A DNA stretch of 64,000 bases from Thermoflexus hugenholtzii. Lineage in GTDB: Bacteria; Chloroflexota; Anaerolineae; Thermoflexales; Thermoflexaceae. Position numbers and translations under genes: made by a program. The notes below the pieces were generated by a model, which ran no database searches, was not told the DNA's origin, and saw nothing but the letters and a program-made list of their open reading frames with translations. Positions 8,637 through 16,433 of the stretch are shown here, in pieces; within the stretch, counting starts at the first letter, position 1; the number at the start of each line of letters is the position of its first letter. The DNA lies in assembly GCF_018771565.1 (NCBI RefSeq), contig NZ_CP076326.1, positions 1,116,001 to 1,180,000 on the forward strand. The letters are read 5' to 3'.

Positions 8637-9785
8637 TTATGGGGCTCCGGTGGCCTCCGCCCAGGCCTTCTTCAGATCCTCCGAGATGGCCGCATCCTTG
8701 GCGTAATCGATCATGACCACCTTGGCGTAGGCCTCCTTAGGCGGGAACTTCGCTGCCACCTCCGGCGGAAGCTCCACATCCGGCCGGATCGGCGTAACAA
8801 AGCCCTGCGCGTAGAGTTTCTGGCCATCGCCGCAGAGGAGGAACTCCATAAACAGACGGGCCGTGTAAGGATGCGGCGCGTTCTTGGCGATGATCACCCC
8901 GCCCCCGCTGGCGATGGTCCCGTCCGCCGGGATCACCACCTCGCTGGGCACGCCCAGCTCCTCCTTCCACTTGAGCAGGTTGTAGTCGAAGTTGATCAGG
9001 ATCCCCACCTCGCCCCGCTGGAACTTGTCCACCGTCACTTTGGGGTCCACCGTAGCCACCAGGCCCATCTTGTGCAGACGGCCCAGGAACTCCGCGCCGG
9101 CCTTGTAATTGTAAGGATCGCCGCTCACCGCATAGGCCGCCGCCTCTACGGTGTTGACCCCGGTGCCGGTCGCCCGCGGATCCAGATAGGCGATCATGTT
9201 CTTGTATTCAGGGTTCTCCAGCTCCTTCCAGCTCCGCGGGATCTTCTTGACCAGGTTCGTGTTCACGATCCAGCCCAGGGTCCCCTTGTAACCGACATAC
9301 CAGACGGACTTGGTGTTGGGATCCTGGCCCTTCTGGCCCTCGGGGAGCTTGTCCCAGCAGGAGACCTTGTAATCGGCGGTGAGGCCCCGCTTGGCCAGCT
9401 CGGCCGCGAAGGCCGGCTTGAGGTCGGCGACGTCGTTCTTGCTGGCGTTCTCCTCGGTCATGCGCGCCAGCACCACCGAGCTGCCCATATCGATGTCTTG
9501 CTGGGTGATCCCGAAGCGCTTCTTGAACTCCGCGTAGATGCCACCGTAGTTGGCCCAGATCTCCGGCATCCCGTAGGAGTTGATCACCCCGCCCTCCGCC
9601 TTCGCCTTCTCCGCCAGGAAGGCGATGCGCTCCTCATAGCTCATCTGCTCGAGGGCCTTGGTCGGTGTAGGCGGCACCGGCGTGGGAGAGGCCGGAGCCG
9701 GCGTAGGGGAGGCCGGGGCAGGAGCCGGGGTCGGCGTGGCCGCCGGCGCACAGGCGGCCAGCAACAGCGCAACCAGGATCATCAC
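8637..9785 (-). CDS. ABC substrate-binding lipoprotein (PotD/Fe-binding type)
   Basis: This roughly 382-aa binding protein begins at GTG 9785 (GTG ATG ATC) with a very short hydrophobic stretch and the lipobox LAAC at Cys12, followed by an Ala-Thr-Pro linker. The mature part (GVINSYGMPEIW, GTLGWIVNTNLV, GEVGILINFDYN) matches the periplasmic binding protein family used for Fe3+, thiamine, polyamines or phosphonates. A better-placed ATG lies 7 codons upstream behind GGAGG, but its second codon is TGA. If that stop were absent, the leader would read M-x-SKGFSVMILVALLLAAC, a normal lipoprotein signal with a Lys. The visible start therefore looks damaged, or secretion uses an unusually short leader. 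Confidence 0.85.
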   Translation of the reverse strand: MMILVALLLAACAPAATPTPAPAPASPTPAPASPTPVPPTPTKALEQMSYEERIAFLAEKAKAEGGVINSYGMPEIWANYGGIYAEFKKRFGITQQDIDMGSSVVLARMTEENASKNDVADLKPAFAAELAKRGLTADYKVSCWDKLPEGQKGQDPNTKSVWYVGYKGTLGWIVNTNLVKKIPRSWKELENPEYKNMIAYLDPRATGTGVNTVEAAAYAVSGDPYNYKAGAEFLGRLHKMGLVATVDPKVTVDKFQRGEVGILINFDYNLLKWKEELGVPSEVVIPADGTIASGGGVIIAKNAPHPYTARLFMEFLLCGDGQKLYAQGFVTPIRPDVELPPEVAAKFPPKEAYAKVVMIDYAKDAAISEDLKKAWAEATGAP

Positions 9786-9835
9786 GGAAAACCCTTTGCT
9801 TCACATGGGAACCTCCTCTCCGGAATATCGGAGTG

Positions 9836-10684
9836 TCAACCGGCGTGCGCTTTCAGCAGCTCCCGGACCTGGGCGGGCCAGCTCCGGAAGCGCTCCAGCT
9901 CGTCCTCTGATCCCGGCGCGATCTCGATCAGAACAGTGGCTTGGGGGCAACGCTCCTTTACCGTTCGCAACACCTCCGCTACACCCGGGATGGAGGGCTC
10001 CGGGAACTCATGGGTGTCGAAGGCACCGTCGTTCCAATGCAGATGGAGGTGCCGAACCCGTCCGTTCAGGGCATGCAGGAAGGCCACAGGAGGCCAGCCG
10101 GCCAGGGCCGCATGTCCCGTGTCCAGCGTGAACCCCACCGACCCCTCCAGCCGGCTCAGGAAGGTCGCAACCTCCTCCGGGCTACATAACAACTCCCACG
10201 GCTTATACAGGTTCTCCACCACCACCTCCACGCCCTGAGGACGGGCGGCCTGGGCGATCTCCGCAATGGAGCGGGCCGCCGCCGCCCGATGCTGCTCCCG
10301 CAAGCGATTCAACGCCTCCACCATGCGGGCATGCGCCGGATGATCCGGAGGAGGCACATCATACCAGTTCACATCTCCTGCGTGCAGGTTCAGCCGTCGC
10401 GCCCCGATTCGCACGGCGAAGGCCAGATCCTCCAGGGCCACCTCCACCGCCGCCCGCCGCACCCGCGGGTTCGGGCTGGATAGGTTGACCCCGAAGAACC
10501 GCGCGTGGACCGAGTAGGACCAGCCATCCCGCTCCCGCCATGCGCGCAGCTGCTCCTCCCAACCGGGATCCGGGGCCTCCGGAGCGCGGAGCTCCATCCA
10601 TGAGAACCCCGCCTCCCTCAGGATCCCAGACCACTCCTCGAAGGAGCTCCAGAGATCCGGTCCTTTCAGGCCCAAGGTCAACAT
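9836..10684 (-). CDS. sugar phosphate isomerase/epimerase-like TIM-barrel protein
   Basis: This 282-aa protein belongs to the AP-endonuclease-2-like TIM-barrel fold used by sugar epimerases and inosose dehydratases. Metal-binding positions of the fold appear in order: LNLHAGD, VVVENLYKP (Glu), LDTGHAAL (Asp, His), LHLHWND (His) and a late Glu in LIEIAPG. The start at 10684 is chosen because it gives a TGATG overlap with the stop of the ATPase gene and homology begins at MLTLGLKG; an upstream in-frame start would overlap the ATPase gene further. It lies between the ATPase and the binding protein, so it probably isomerises the transported compound or a product of it. Confidence 0.85.
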   Translation of the reverse strand: MLTLGLKGPDLWSSFEEWSGILREAGFSWMELRAPEAPDPGWEEQLRAWRERDGWSYSVHARFFGVNLSSPNPRVRRAAVEVALEDLAFAVRIGARRLNLHAGDVNWYDVPPPDHPAHARMVEALNRLREQHRAAAARSIAEIAQAARPQGVEVVVENLYKPWELLCSPEEVATFLSRLEGSVGFTLDTGHAALAGWPPVAFLHALNGRVRHLHLHWNDGAFDTHEFPEPSIPGVAEVLRTVKERCPQATVLIEIAPGSEDELERFRSWPAQVRELLKAHAG

Positions 10685-11763
10685 CACGATCGCTCCTGTG
10701 GCACCACCTGCGCGGTCTCCGGATGGAAGTGAACCCACACCGGAGAGCCCACCGGAAAGCGCAACGCCTCGTCCGATGGCATATCGACCAGTAACGTCTC
10801 GCTATCGCTACGCACCGAGAGACGTCCGACCGGCCCCAGGAAAGTCACCCACTCCACCCGCCCGGGCAGGGCATTGTGGTCGGGAGGGACCCCTTCCGGC
10901 GCAAGGCTCACCCTCAGGCGCTCGGGCCGGAGGGCGAGATACGCCGCCTGCCCGGCCCGGACGCCGGGGTTCGGGCGGATGCGGAGAGCCCGTTCCTTCC
11001 ACCGGAAGATGCCGTCCGACTCCATCCGCCCCGGAAGAAGGTTCATCGTCCCCACGAACGTGGCCACGAAGGGCGTGCGCGGGGCATTGTAGATCTCGAA
11101 GGGGGTGCCGATCTGCTCGATGCGCCCCATGTTCATCACCACCACTCGATCCGAGAGGGCCAGGGCCTCCTCTTGATCGTGGGTCACATAGAGGGTGGTG
11201 ATCCCCAGGGTCTTCTGGATCCGACGGATTTCCCCCCGCAGCTCCTCCCGGATCTTGGCGTCCAGGGCGGAGAGAGGCTCGTCCAGCAGGAGGACCTTGG
11301 GACGCATGGCCAGGGCGCGGGCCAGGGCCACCCGCTGGCGTTGGCCTCCCGAGAGCTGGTGCGGATAGCGATCCTCCATGCCCTCCAGATGGACCAGGGC
11401 GACCATCTCCTTCACCACCCGCTCCTGCTCCTCCCGAGGCCGGCCGCGGATCATCAGGGAGAAGGCGATGTTCTCCGCCACGGTCATATGGGGAAAGAGG
11501 GCGTAGGTCTGGAACACCATCCCGATCCCCCGGCGTTCGGGAGGCACATCGTTCAGCACCCGGTCATCCACGAGGATGCGGCCGGAATCGGGACGCTCAA
11601 AGCCGGCGATGCAGCGCAAGACCGTCGTCTTGCCGCACCCGGAAGGGCCAAGCAGGGAAACCAGCTCCCCTTCCCCCACCTCCAGATTGAAGTCCTGGAC
11701 CGCCACCACCCGGCCGAACCGCTTGGTCAGGCCTTCCACCACCACCCGTGCCATGCCCATCAC
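10684..11763 (-). CDS. ABC transporter ATP-binding protein (PotA/UgpC type)
   Basis: This 359-aa ATPase has Walker A GPSGCGKTT near residue 38, Q-loop MVFQTYALFPHM, signature LSGGQRQRVALARAL, Walker B VLLLDEPLSALD and the switch His in YVTHDQEEAL. A C-terminal TOBE-type domain follows, with LALRPERLRV near residue 285. The first codon is a GTG overlapping the BtpA-family stop by 4 bp; a second start (ATG) follows at once. It is the only ATPase in an operon that encodes two permease pairs. CUT1 permeases often borrow such an ATPase (MsmK/UgpC behaviour), so it may energise both. Confidence 0.95.
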   Translation of the reverse strand: MMGMARVVVEGLTKRFGRVVAVQDFNLEVGEGELVSLLGPSGCGKTTVLRCIAGFERPDSGRILVDDRVLNDVPPERRGIGMVFQTYALFPHMTVAENIAFSLMIRGRPREEQERVVKEMVALVHLEGMEDRYPHQLSGGQRQRVALARALAMRPKVLLLDEPLSALDAKIREELRGEIRRIQKTLGITTLYVTHDQEEALALSDRVVVMNMGRIEQIGTPFEIYNAPRTPFVATFVGTMNLLPGRMESDGIFRWKERALRIRPNPGVRAGQAAYLALRPERLRVSLAPEGVPPDHNALPGRVEWVTFLGPVGRLSVRSDSETLLVDMPSDEALRFPVGSPVWVHFHPETAQVVPQERS

Positions 11764-12569
11764 TCCCCTCGGAGCCGGCGCACGATGGCCATAAACGACC
11801 GCACCCGCTCCGGATCCACCGGGTTCCAGGTGATGCCGTCAACCTTTAAGCTGGAGCCCACGATCACGCCGTCGGCATGCGGCAGCAGGTCGGCGATGTT
11901 GTCATGTCGAGCGCCCGTGTTGATGAACACCGGCAAGGGACCCACCGCCTCCTTCACCGCCTGCAGGTCCTCCACCCGGACCGGCAGGCTGGTCATCGGG
12001 CCGGAGACACAGATCCCGTCGGGCAGGCTGGAGAAGGCCACGGAGCGAGCCACCTCAGCCAGGGGCCGGCTCCCCATCGGGGCGGCGAACTCCGCGTTGA
12101 TGTTGAAGAGCACCCGCACCCCCTCTGCCCCGATGGCCCGTCGGTACCGCAGGGCCTCCCCGGCCGAGGGACTCCAGAGCCCCATATCGCTGGCATAAAC
12201 GCCCGTGAAGACCTCCCGGACGAACCGGGCGCCGGTGGCATGGGCCACCGCCAAGGCGGCGATGGGATCCCAGAGGATGTCGATCCCGAAGGGGACCCGG
12301 ATCTCGGCCCGCAGCCGTCCCACCACCGCGGCCATCGCCGCCACCGTCGCCGGGTCCGCCCGCAGGGCGTAAGGCCGATCGTTCTCATTGCAGAACATCA
12401 CCGCGTCGACCCCCCCGGTCTGAAGGGCATGCAGATCCTGCCGCGCCCGCTCCAGGATGCCCTCCATCCCCCGGGCCGCGTCGTAAAGGGGAGAGCCGGG
12501 GAGGGCCGGCAGATGCACCATCCCGATCACCGGCTTGGAGACTCCGAAGACCTCCCGCAACCAGGACAT
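11760..12569 (-). CDS. BtpA/SgcQ family protein
   Basis: This 269-aa TIM-barrel-type protein has the family hallmarks KPVIGMVHLPALPGSP near the N-terminus, VMFCNENDRPY, VFTGVYASDMGLW and PVFINTGARHDNIADLL near the C-terminus. BtpA was named from cyanobacterial photosystem I biogenesis and SgcQ from an E. coli sugar cluster that also has a DeoR-type regulator. The enzymatic role is not firmly known; a nucleoside- or sugar-related lyase or phosphorylase is possible. The start at 12569 (MSWLREVFG) is preceded by AGGAG; an upstream in-frame ATG would add 13 low-similarity residues. It sits second in the operon, directly after the DeoR gene. Confidence 0.85.
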   Translation of the reverse strand: MSWLREVFGVSKPVIGMVHLPALPGSPLYDAARGMEGILERARQDLHALQTGGVDAVMFCNENDRPYALRADPATVAAMAAVVGRLRAEIRVPFGIDILWDPIAALAVAHATGARFVREVFTGVYASDMGLWSPSAGEALRYRRAIGAEGVRVLFNINAEFAAPMGSRPLAEVARSVAFSSLPDGICVSGPMTSLPVRVEDLQAVKEAVGPLPVFINTGARHDNIADLLPHADGVIVGSSLKVDGITWNPVDPERVRSFMAIVRRLRGE

Positions 12570-12614
12570 CGAGCCGCTCCTGCCTGAGGGTTTTCGCCTG
12601 TTGCCCATAGGGGC

Positions 12615-13427
12615 TCAGGCGCGATGGGCCGCGCGGCTCCGCCGGCCAGCCACGCGATCCTCCGTGACCGGCACCACCCGCACCTCCACTCCCAGCTCTC
12701 GCAACCGGTCGACGATCTGTGGATCCGCCCCCGCATCGGTGATCACCCGGTGCACCCGCTGGACCGGACAGATGGCCGTGAAGGAGATGTGGCCCAGCTT
12801 GGTATGATCGGCCAGGACGATGATCTCGCGGGCCCGCTCCAGGAAGACCTTCTTGACCTCCACGTCGTCCAGGCTGAAATCCGTGCACCCGGCCTCCGGA
12901 TGCAGGCCGGCCACGCCCATGAAGAAGCGGTCATAATAGAACTGGGCCGCCATCCGCAACGCCAGAGGTCCCACGATAGAGAGCTCCTTCTTGCGCAGCT
13001 GGCCGCCCAGGAGGAAGACGGCGACCTCCGTGTTGGCTAAGAGCTGCGCGATGGGAACCGAAGCAGTGAATACCGTGAGGTTTCGTCGGGGGCGCAGGAG
13101 CCGGGCCAGCTCGAAGGTGGTGGAGCCCACATCCAGGGCGATCACATCCCCTTCCCGGATGAACTCCAGGGCCGCTCGGGCGATGGCCCGCTTCTCCGGC
13201 AGCTGAACCCGAGCCCGGGTCAGATAGGGGACCTCATGGCCGATGCCCGGTGTCCCCAGGGATGCCCCACCACGGGTCCGGACAATCAACCCCTCCTCCG
13301 CCAAGGCCTGCAGATCCCGGCGGATGGTCGGCAGCGAAGCGCCTGTCAGCCGGGCCAACTCCTCCGCCGTCGCGAAGGACCGCTCGCTCAGGATCTGGAG
13401 AATCTGCTCCCGACGGGCCGCCCACAT
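12615..13427 (-). CDS. DeoR/GlpR family transcriptional regulator
   Basis: This 270-aa repressor has an N-terminal winged helix (REQILQILSER, LARLTGASLPTIRRDLQAL, GLIVRTRGGAS) and a C-terminal DeoR sensor domain that binds a sugar phosphate (ALDVGSTTFELAR, FLLGGQLRKKELS, VLADHTKLG). DeoR proteins usually repress the operon that contains them and are released by a phosphorylated intermediate; here that could be the product of the FGGY kinase. The start at 13427 is an ATG with GGAGG five bases away; an upstream GTG at 13439 overlaps that Shine-Dalgarno sequence. It is the first gene of the operon, and an insertion sequence lies only 43 bp upstream. Confidence 0.93.
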   Translation of the reverse strand: MWAARREQILQILSERSFATAEELARLTGASLPTIRRDLQALAEEGLIVRTRGGASLGTPGIGHEVPYLTRARVQLPEKRAIARAALEFIREGDVIALDVGSTTFELARLLRPRRNLTVFTASVPIAQLLANTEVAVFLLGGQLRKKELSIVGPLALRMAAQFYYDRFFMGVAGLHPEAGCTDFSLDDVEVKKVFLERAREIIVLADHTKLGHISFTAICPVQRVHRVITDAGADPQIVDRLRELGVEVRVVPVTEDRVAGRRSRAAHRA

Positions 13428-13462
13428 CCCTACCTCCACACCGGATTTTAATCGATCCTGAT

Positions 13463-13470
13463 CGAAAAGT
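13463..13470. repeat. left 8-bp target-site duplication of the IS1-like element
   Basis: CGAAAAGT occurs here immediately before the left end of the insertion sequence and again at 14598-14605 immediately after its right end. An 8-bp duplication fits the IS1 family and fixes the ends of the element. Confidence 0.85.
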
Positions 13471-13537
13471 GGTAATCACCCCCCTGAGTAGTGCTCGGTG
13501 GTATAATCGGGGCCAGATTCCGACGGAGGTGGGCCCG

Positions 13538-14592
13538 ATGAATCGAAAGCCCAATTCCCAGAACCCCCCCTGCCCTCGCTGTGGGGCCACCCATGTGGTA
13601 AAGAACGGCAGTAAGGGTGGGCGGCCCCGTTGGGTCTGTCGGAACTGCGGGCGCTCGTTTGGGCCTACCCTGGGCACGGCGATGTATCGCTTGCGTGTGA
13701 CCCCTGCGGAAGTGGCGCGCACCCTGCTGGTGGTGATGCGTCGGGGGAGCCTGAGCGCCGCTGAGGAGATCACCGGCCACAAATATGAAACCATTGGCCG
13801 ATGGCTCCGGATGGCCGCCCAACACGCTGAGGCCCTCACCGAGGTCCTGGTCCACGACCTGCATTTGAGCGAGGTCGAGGTGGATGCTTTCTGGTCGTTT
13901 GTCAAAAAAAGTGTCCAGAGGCTGGAGATCCAGACGCCTCGGCGGGCGGGGTGGGCCCGCGTTGGGGATGTTTGAGCCAGGACCGGGCGACTCGTTTTGT
14001 GGTGGCGTGGGGCTTTGGGTCTTCGGAGGATGAGGTCGCGCCGAAGGTGGTGGCGCAGACCCGCCAGCGCACATCTGGCAGGAGGGGCGTGATCTGGATC
14101 AGCGATGGACGGCCGGTCTACCGACGGGCGGTTCGTCAGGTCTATCGGGACGCGCAACCGACGGGAAAGCGGGGGCGTCCGCCCCTGGTGCTCACGCCTG
14201 GGGTGGGGTTGACGCAAGCGGTCAAGCGTCGTCATCAGGGCCGGATGGTGCGCGTGGAGGTGCGTCAGGTTCTGGGGGAGGCGGTGGATTGCCCCTATCC
14301 GGTGCATGAGGAACGGTTGAATGGCATGTTGCGCGATCGGTTGAATGCGCTGACGCGTAAGACCCATGCCTTTGCGAAGACGACAGGGACCTGGGATGCG
14401 CTGGTGATCCTCTGTTTGTTTGAGCACAACTGGCTGCGGCCCCATCGGGCCTTGCGGGAAGCGGGGGAGGGCCTGCCGGAGGGGCGGCGGTATCGGCCGC
14501 GGACGCCGGCGATGGCCATCGGGTTGACCGATCATATCTGGACCTGGGAAGAGTTCTTGACCTTCAAGCATTATCAATACCAAAAGGAGTGA
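13538..14592 (+). CDS. IS1-family transposase, made by -1 frameshift
   Basis: The first frame (13538-13975, 145 codons, GGAGG upstream) encodes an InsA-like zinc ribbon (CPRCGATHVVKNG, CRNCGRSFG), a helix-turn-helix (GHKYETIGRWLRM) and the start of the catalytic domain (VEVDAFWSFVKK). It then runs into a TGA. The second frame continues the protein (RWGCLSQDRATRFVVAWGFG, WISDGRPVYRRAV, EERLNGMLRDRLNAL, TFKHYQ), which matches the InsB part of IS1 in order. Moving back one base at the A7 run (13904-13910) joins the frames and gives a protein of about 351 residues with D, D and E positions. This is the classic IS1 expression strategy, so the gene is probably functional rather than broken. Confidence 0.88.
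13904..13910 (+). promoter_or_regulatory. A7 ribosomal slippage site in the transposase gene
   Basis: Seven consecutive A bases follow GTC in the zero frame (GTC AAA AAA AGT). A -1 slip gives AAA AAA AAG and opens the InsB-like frame at exactly the point where InsA-type similarity ends. IS1 itself uses an A6C slip site at the equivalent position. Confidence 0.8.
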
Positions 14593-14597
14593 CTACC

Positions 14598-14605
14598 CGA
14601 AAAGT
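14598..14605. repeat. right 8-bp target-site duplication of the IS1-like element
   Basis: CGAAAAGT directly follows the right end of the element and matches 13463-13470 exactly. Confidence 0.85.
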
Positions 14606-14721
14606 CAAGTTTAGATCAAAACCGCTCATAGATGGATCGCAAAGAATCGAACCAGGATCGCCTGCGCACGGGGCCGGATCGACCTGGAGCGCGGGGATTC
14701 AGAGGGGCTTCCCCTGGTTCC

Positions 14722-15840
14722 TCACCCGGAGGTAGGGGAAGGAGTCTCCTCCAGGGGTTGCCATGGCGCGGTGGGATCGTCCAGGGGGCGCCAGCGCGGG
14801 CCCTCCCGGGTGTCCTGCACTTCATAGCCCAGAGCCCGCAGGCGCTCCCGTAAGGCGTCCGCTGTCATCCAGTCCCGCCGCCGCCGGGCAGCCTCCCGCT
14901 CCCGGATCAGCGCGGCCACCTCCGGCGGCAGCGCCGGCTGGGGGAAGCCGGGCGCTCCAGGGGGCCGCTCCACCGGGATCGGAGGCGGAAGACGAACCTC
15001 CCCCAGCCACTCGATGGGGAAGGACCCCCCAGCCTCCACCTCGCGGATCTCCTTTCCCCGCTGGATCGTCACCCGACCCAGCCCCAGCACCTCTACACTC
15101 CCCTTCTGGAAATCGAAGACCGCCATGGTGTGCTCATCGATTCCCAGGATCACCACTTCCGGCGGGAGGAAGCGGCGCATGGCCTCGAAGCGCTCGCGGC
15201 CCATAAAGCAGCGGCTGGTGTCCACCTCCTCGCCGCCCTCCTGATTGTTCCAATGGGAGACGATGGCCAGCCGCAGACCGAAGTCCCCAAACAGGTCCAG
15301 CCCCCGCACCCAGTGGGGATCGTGGCCCGCTTTGTAGATCTCATAGACCGGCAGGGCCCATGCGCTGACCGCGATGGCCGCCGCGCTGGCCAGGCCGAGG
15401 GCTGCCCCCTGTCGATGACGGGCCTGCAGATACTTCCAGGCGACGCTTCCCTGCAGCTGCCGGATCGCATACGTGGGGCTCCCCGGACCCATAAAGATGT
15501 AATCCGCCTCCAGCAGCGGGGCGGCCAGATACGGATCATCCGGGCTGAAGGGGGTCCCCCGCTTGCGGGCTGGGAGGACCAGGACACGGGGACGGAACTC
15601 TCCGAGACGCTCCCGGATGAAATCCGCCACCCGTCCGGCCACCCGTGCGGAGTTCAGCTCGAAGCCCGCGGGCGTCTCCAGCACCACCACCTTCACCGGC
15701 GGCTCGAAATCCGCCATGGCGGCCGCATGCCCCCGCCGCCCCGCGGGAGCGATCTCCCCCGAACCGAACAGCACGATCTTCCCCGGCCGCGCGCGGCCTT
15801 CCAATCCAGAAGCCGAAGCAGATGGACGCCCGAGCCCCAT
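14722..15840 (-). CDS. S51/cyanophycinase-like protein with CysRS-type C-terminal tail
   Basis: The first roughly 270 residues of this 372-aa protein look like the peptidase S51/type 1 glutamine-amidotransferase-like fold: KIVLFGSGEIAP, a YIFMGPGSPTYA turn, and ALGLASAAAIAVSAWALPVY where S51 enzymes carry the nucleophile Ser motif G-x-S-A-G. Here the sequence is ASAAA, so activity is uncertain. Residues from about 305 (VAALIREREAARRRRDWM, ADALRERLRALGYEVQDT) closely resemble the C-terminal helical tail of cysteinyl-tRNA synthetase, yet no synthetase domain is present. The start at 15840 has AGGAGGG just upstream; an in-frame ATG 16 codons earlier lacks one. The gene stands alone between the IS element and the MNT gene. 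Confidence 0.7.
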   Translation of the reverse strand: MGLGRPSASASGLEGRARPGKIVLFGSGEIAPAGRRGHAAAMADFEPPVKVVVLETPAGFELNSARVAGRVADFIRERLGEFRPRVLVLPARKRGTPFSPDDPYLAAPLLEADYIFMGPGSPTYAIRQLQGSVAWKYLQARHRQGAALGLASAAAIAVSAWALPVYEIYKAGHDPHWVRGLDLFGDFGLRLAIVSHWNNQEGGEEVDTSRCFMGRERFEAMRRFLPPEVVILGIDEHTMAVFDFQKGSVEVLGLGRVTIQRGKEIREVEAGGSFPIEWLGEVRLPPPIPVERPPGAPGFPQPALPPEVAALIREREAARRRRDWMTADALRERLRALGYEVQDTREGPRWRPLDDPTAPWQPLEETPSPTSG

Positions 15841-15977
15841 CCCCCCTCCTGACACAAAATCCAGGGTTTTGAGTTCAACATACCGCATCCGGAGCGATCA
15901 TGCTACTTTTGTCCGCCTTCGGAGGTCCTTACGCTCGTGTTACAATGAAGGTAGAAAGCCCGGGAGGAACAACCGGC

Positions 15978-16433
15978 GTGGAGGAGAACCCGATCTGGGA
16001 ACGCTACCGGGAAAGCTGGCGGGAACGGGAGGCGCGACGGCGGGCCGAGGCCGAGGCGCGCCGGGCCGCCGCCCAGGAGGCCGCCGAGCGGGCCATCCGG
16101 GCGGTTGCGCCGCGCTATCCCGGCATCCGGAGGGTTTACCTCTTTGGCTCGGTTCTGCGGCCTGGGGCGTTCCGCCCGGATTCGGACATCGATGTGGGCG
16201 TGGAGGGGGATGACGGACACGGGCTGTTCGATTTCTGGCGGGAGCTGGAGACCGCGGCCCCCGGCTGGGCCTTCGATGTGCGCCCGCTGGATCCAGAGGA
16301 TCCCTTCTCCCAGCGCGTGCAGGAGCGAGGACGACTGATCTATGAGCGAACGCCTTCGGGTGCTTCGATCGGATCTGCAGGCGGAGTGGACCCATATCCG
16401 CCGGATTTACAGCGCCCTTCGGGAGACCCCTGA
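15978..16433 (+). CDS. MNT-type nucleotidyltransferase (antitoxin-like)
   Basis: This 151-aa protein has a charged N-terminal helix rich in Arg, Ala and Glu, then a minimal nucleotidyltransferase core: VYLFGSVLRPGAFRPDSDID near residues 55-74, the GS-x(n)-D-x-D motif that binds metal and NTP. Such proteins pair with HepT RNases, and some act by AMPylating the toxin. The start is a GTG at 15978 with GGAGG ten bases upstream; a -10-like TACAAT lies at 15941-15946. The reading frame extends 92 bp into the following HepT-like gene, so the last 30 residues have no counterpart in the family and come from reading the neighbour in another frame. Confidence 0.82.
   Translation: MEENPIWERYRESWREREARRRAEAEARRAAAQEAAERAIRAVAPRYPGIRRVYLFGSVLRPGAFRPDSDIDVGVEGDDGHGLFDFWRELETAAPGWAFDVRPLDPEDPFSQRVQERGRLIYERTPSGASIGSAGGVDPYPPDLQRPSGDP

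Larger units (their letters stand above)
13471..14597 (+). mobile_element. IS1-like insertion sequence, 1127 bp
   Basis: The ends form an imperfect inverted repeat: GGTAATCACCCC on the left and GGTAGTCACTCC read inward from the right (10 of 12 identical). Both ends are flanked by the 8-bp duplication CGAAAAGT. A single transposase is encoded in two overlapping frames joined at an A7 run, as in IS1. A -10-like TATAAT lies at 13502-13507 inside the left end. The element appears intact. It stands between the DeoR start codon and whatever promoter lay beyond 14605, so it probably changed expression of the whole catabolic operon. Confidence 0.9.

Noticed and set aside
9800-9805. Selenocysteine at the second codon of the binding protein
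   Set aside because: A tRNA-Sec gene is present, but Sec at codon 2 of a cleaved signal peptide would serve no purpose and no SECIS-like hairpin suited to that TGA was seen. Mutation or sequencing error is more likely.
13234-14583. Minus-strand 449-codon frame across the IS element
   Set aside because: It is antisense to the transposase and to the DeoR start. The IS ends, target duplications and IS1 motifs support only the plus-strand gene.
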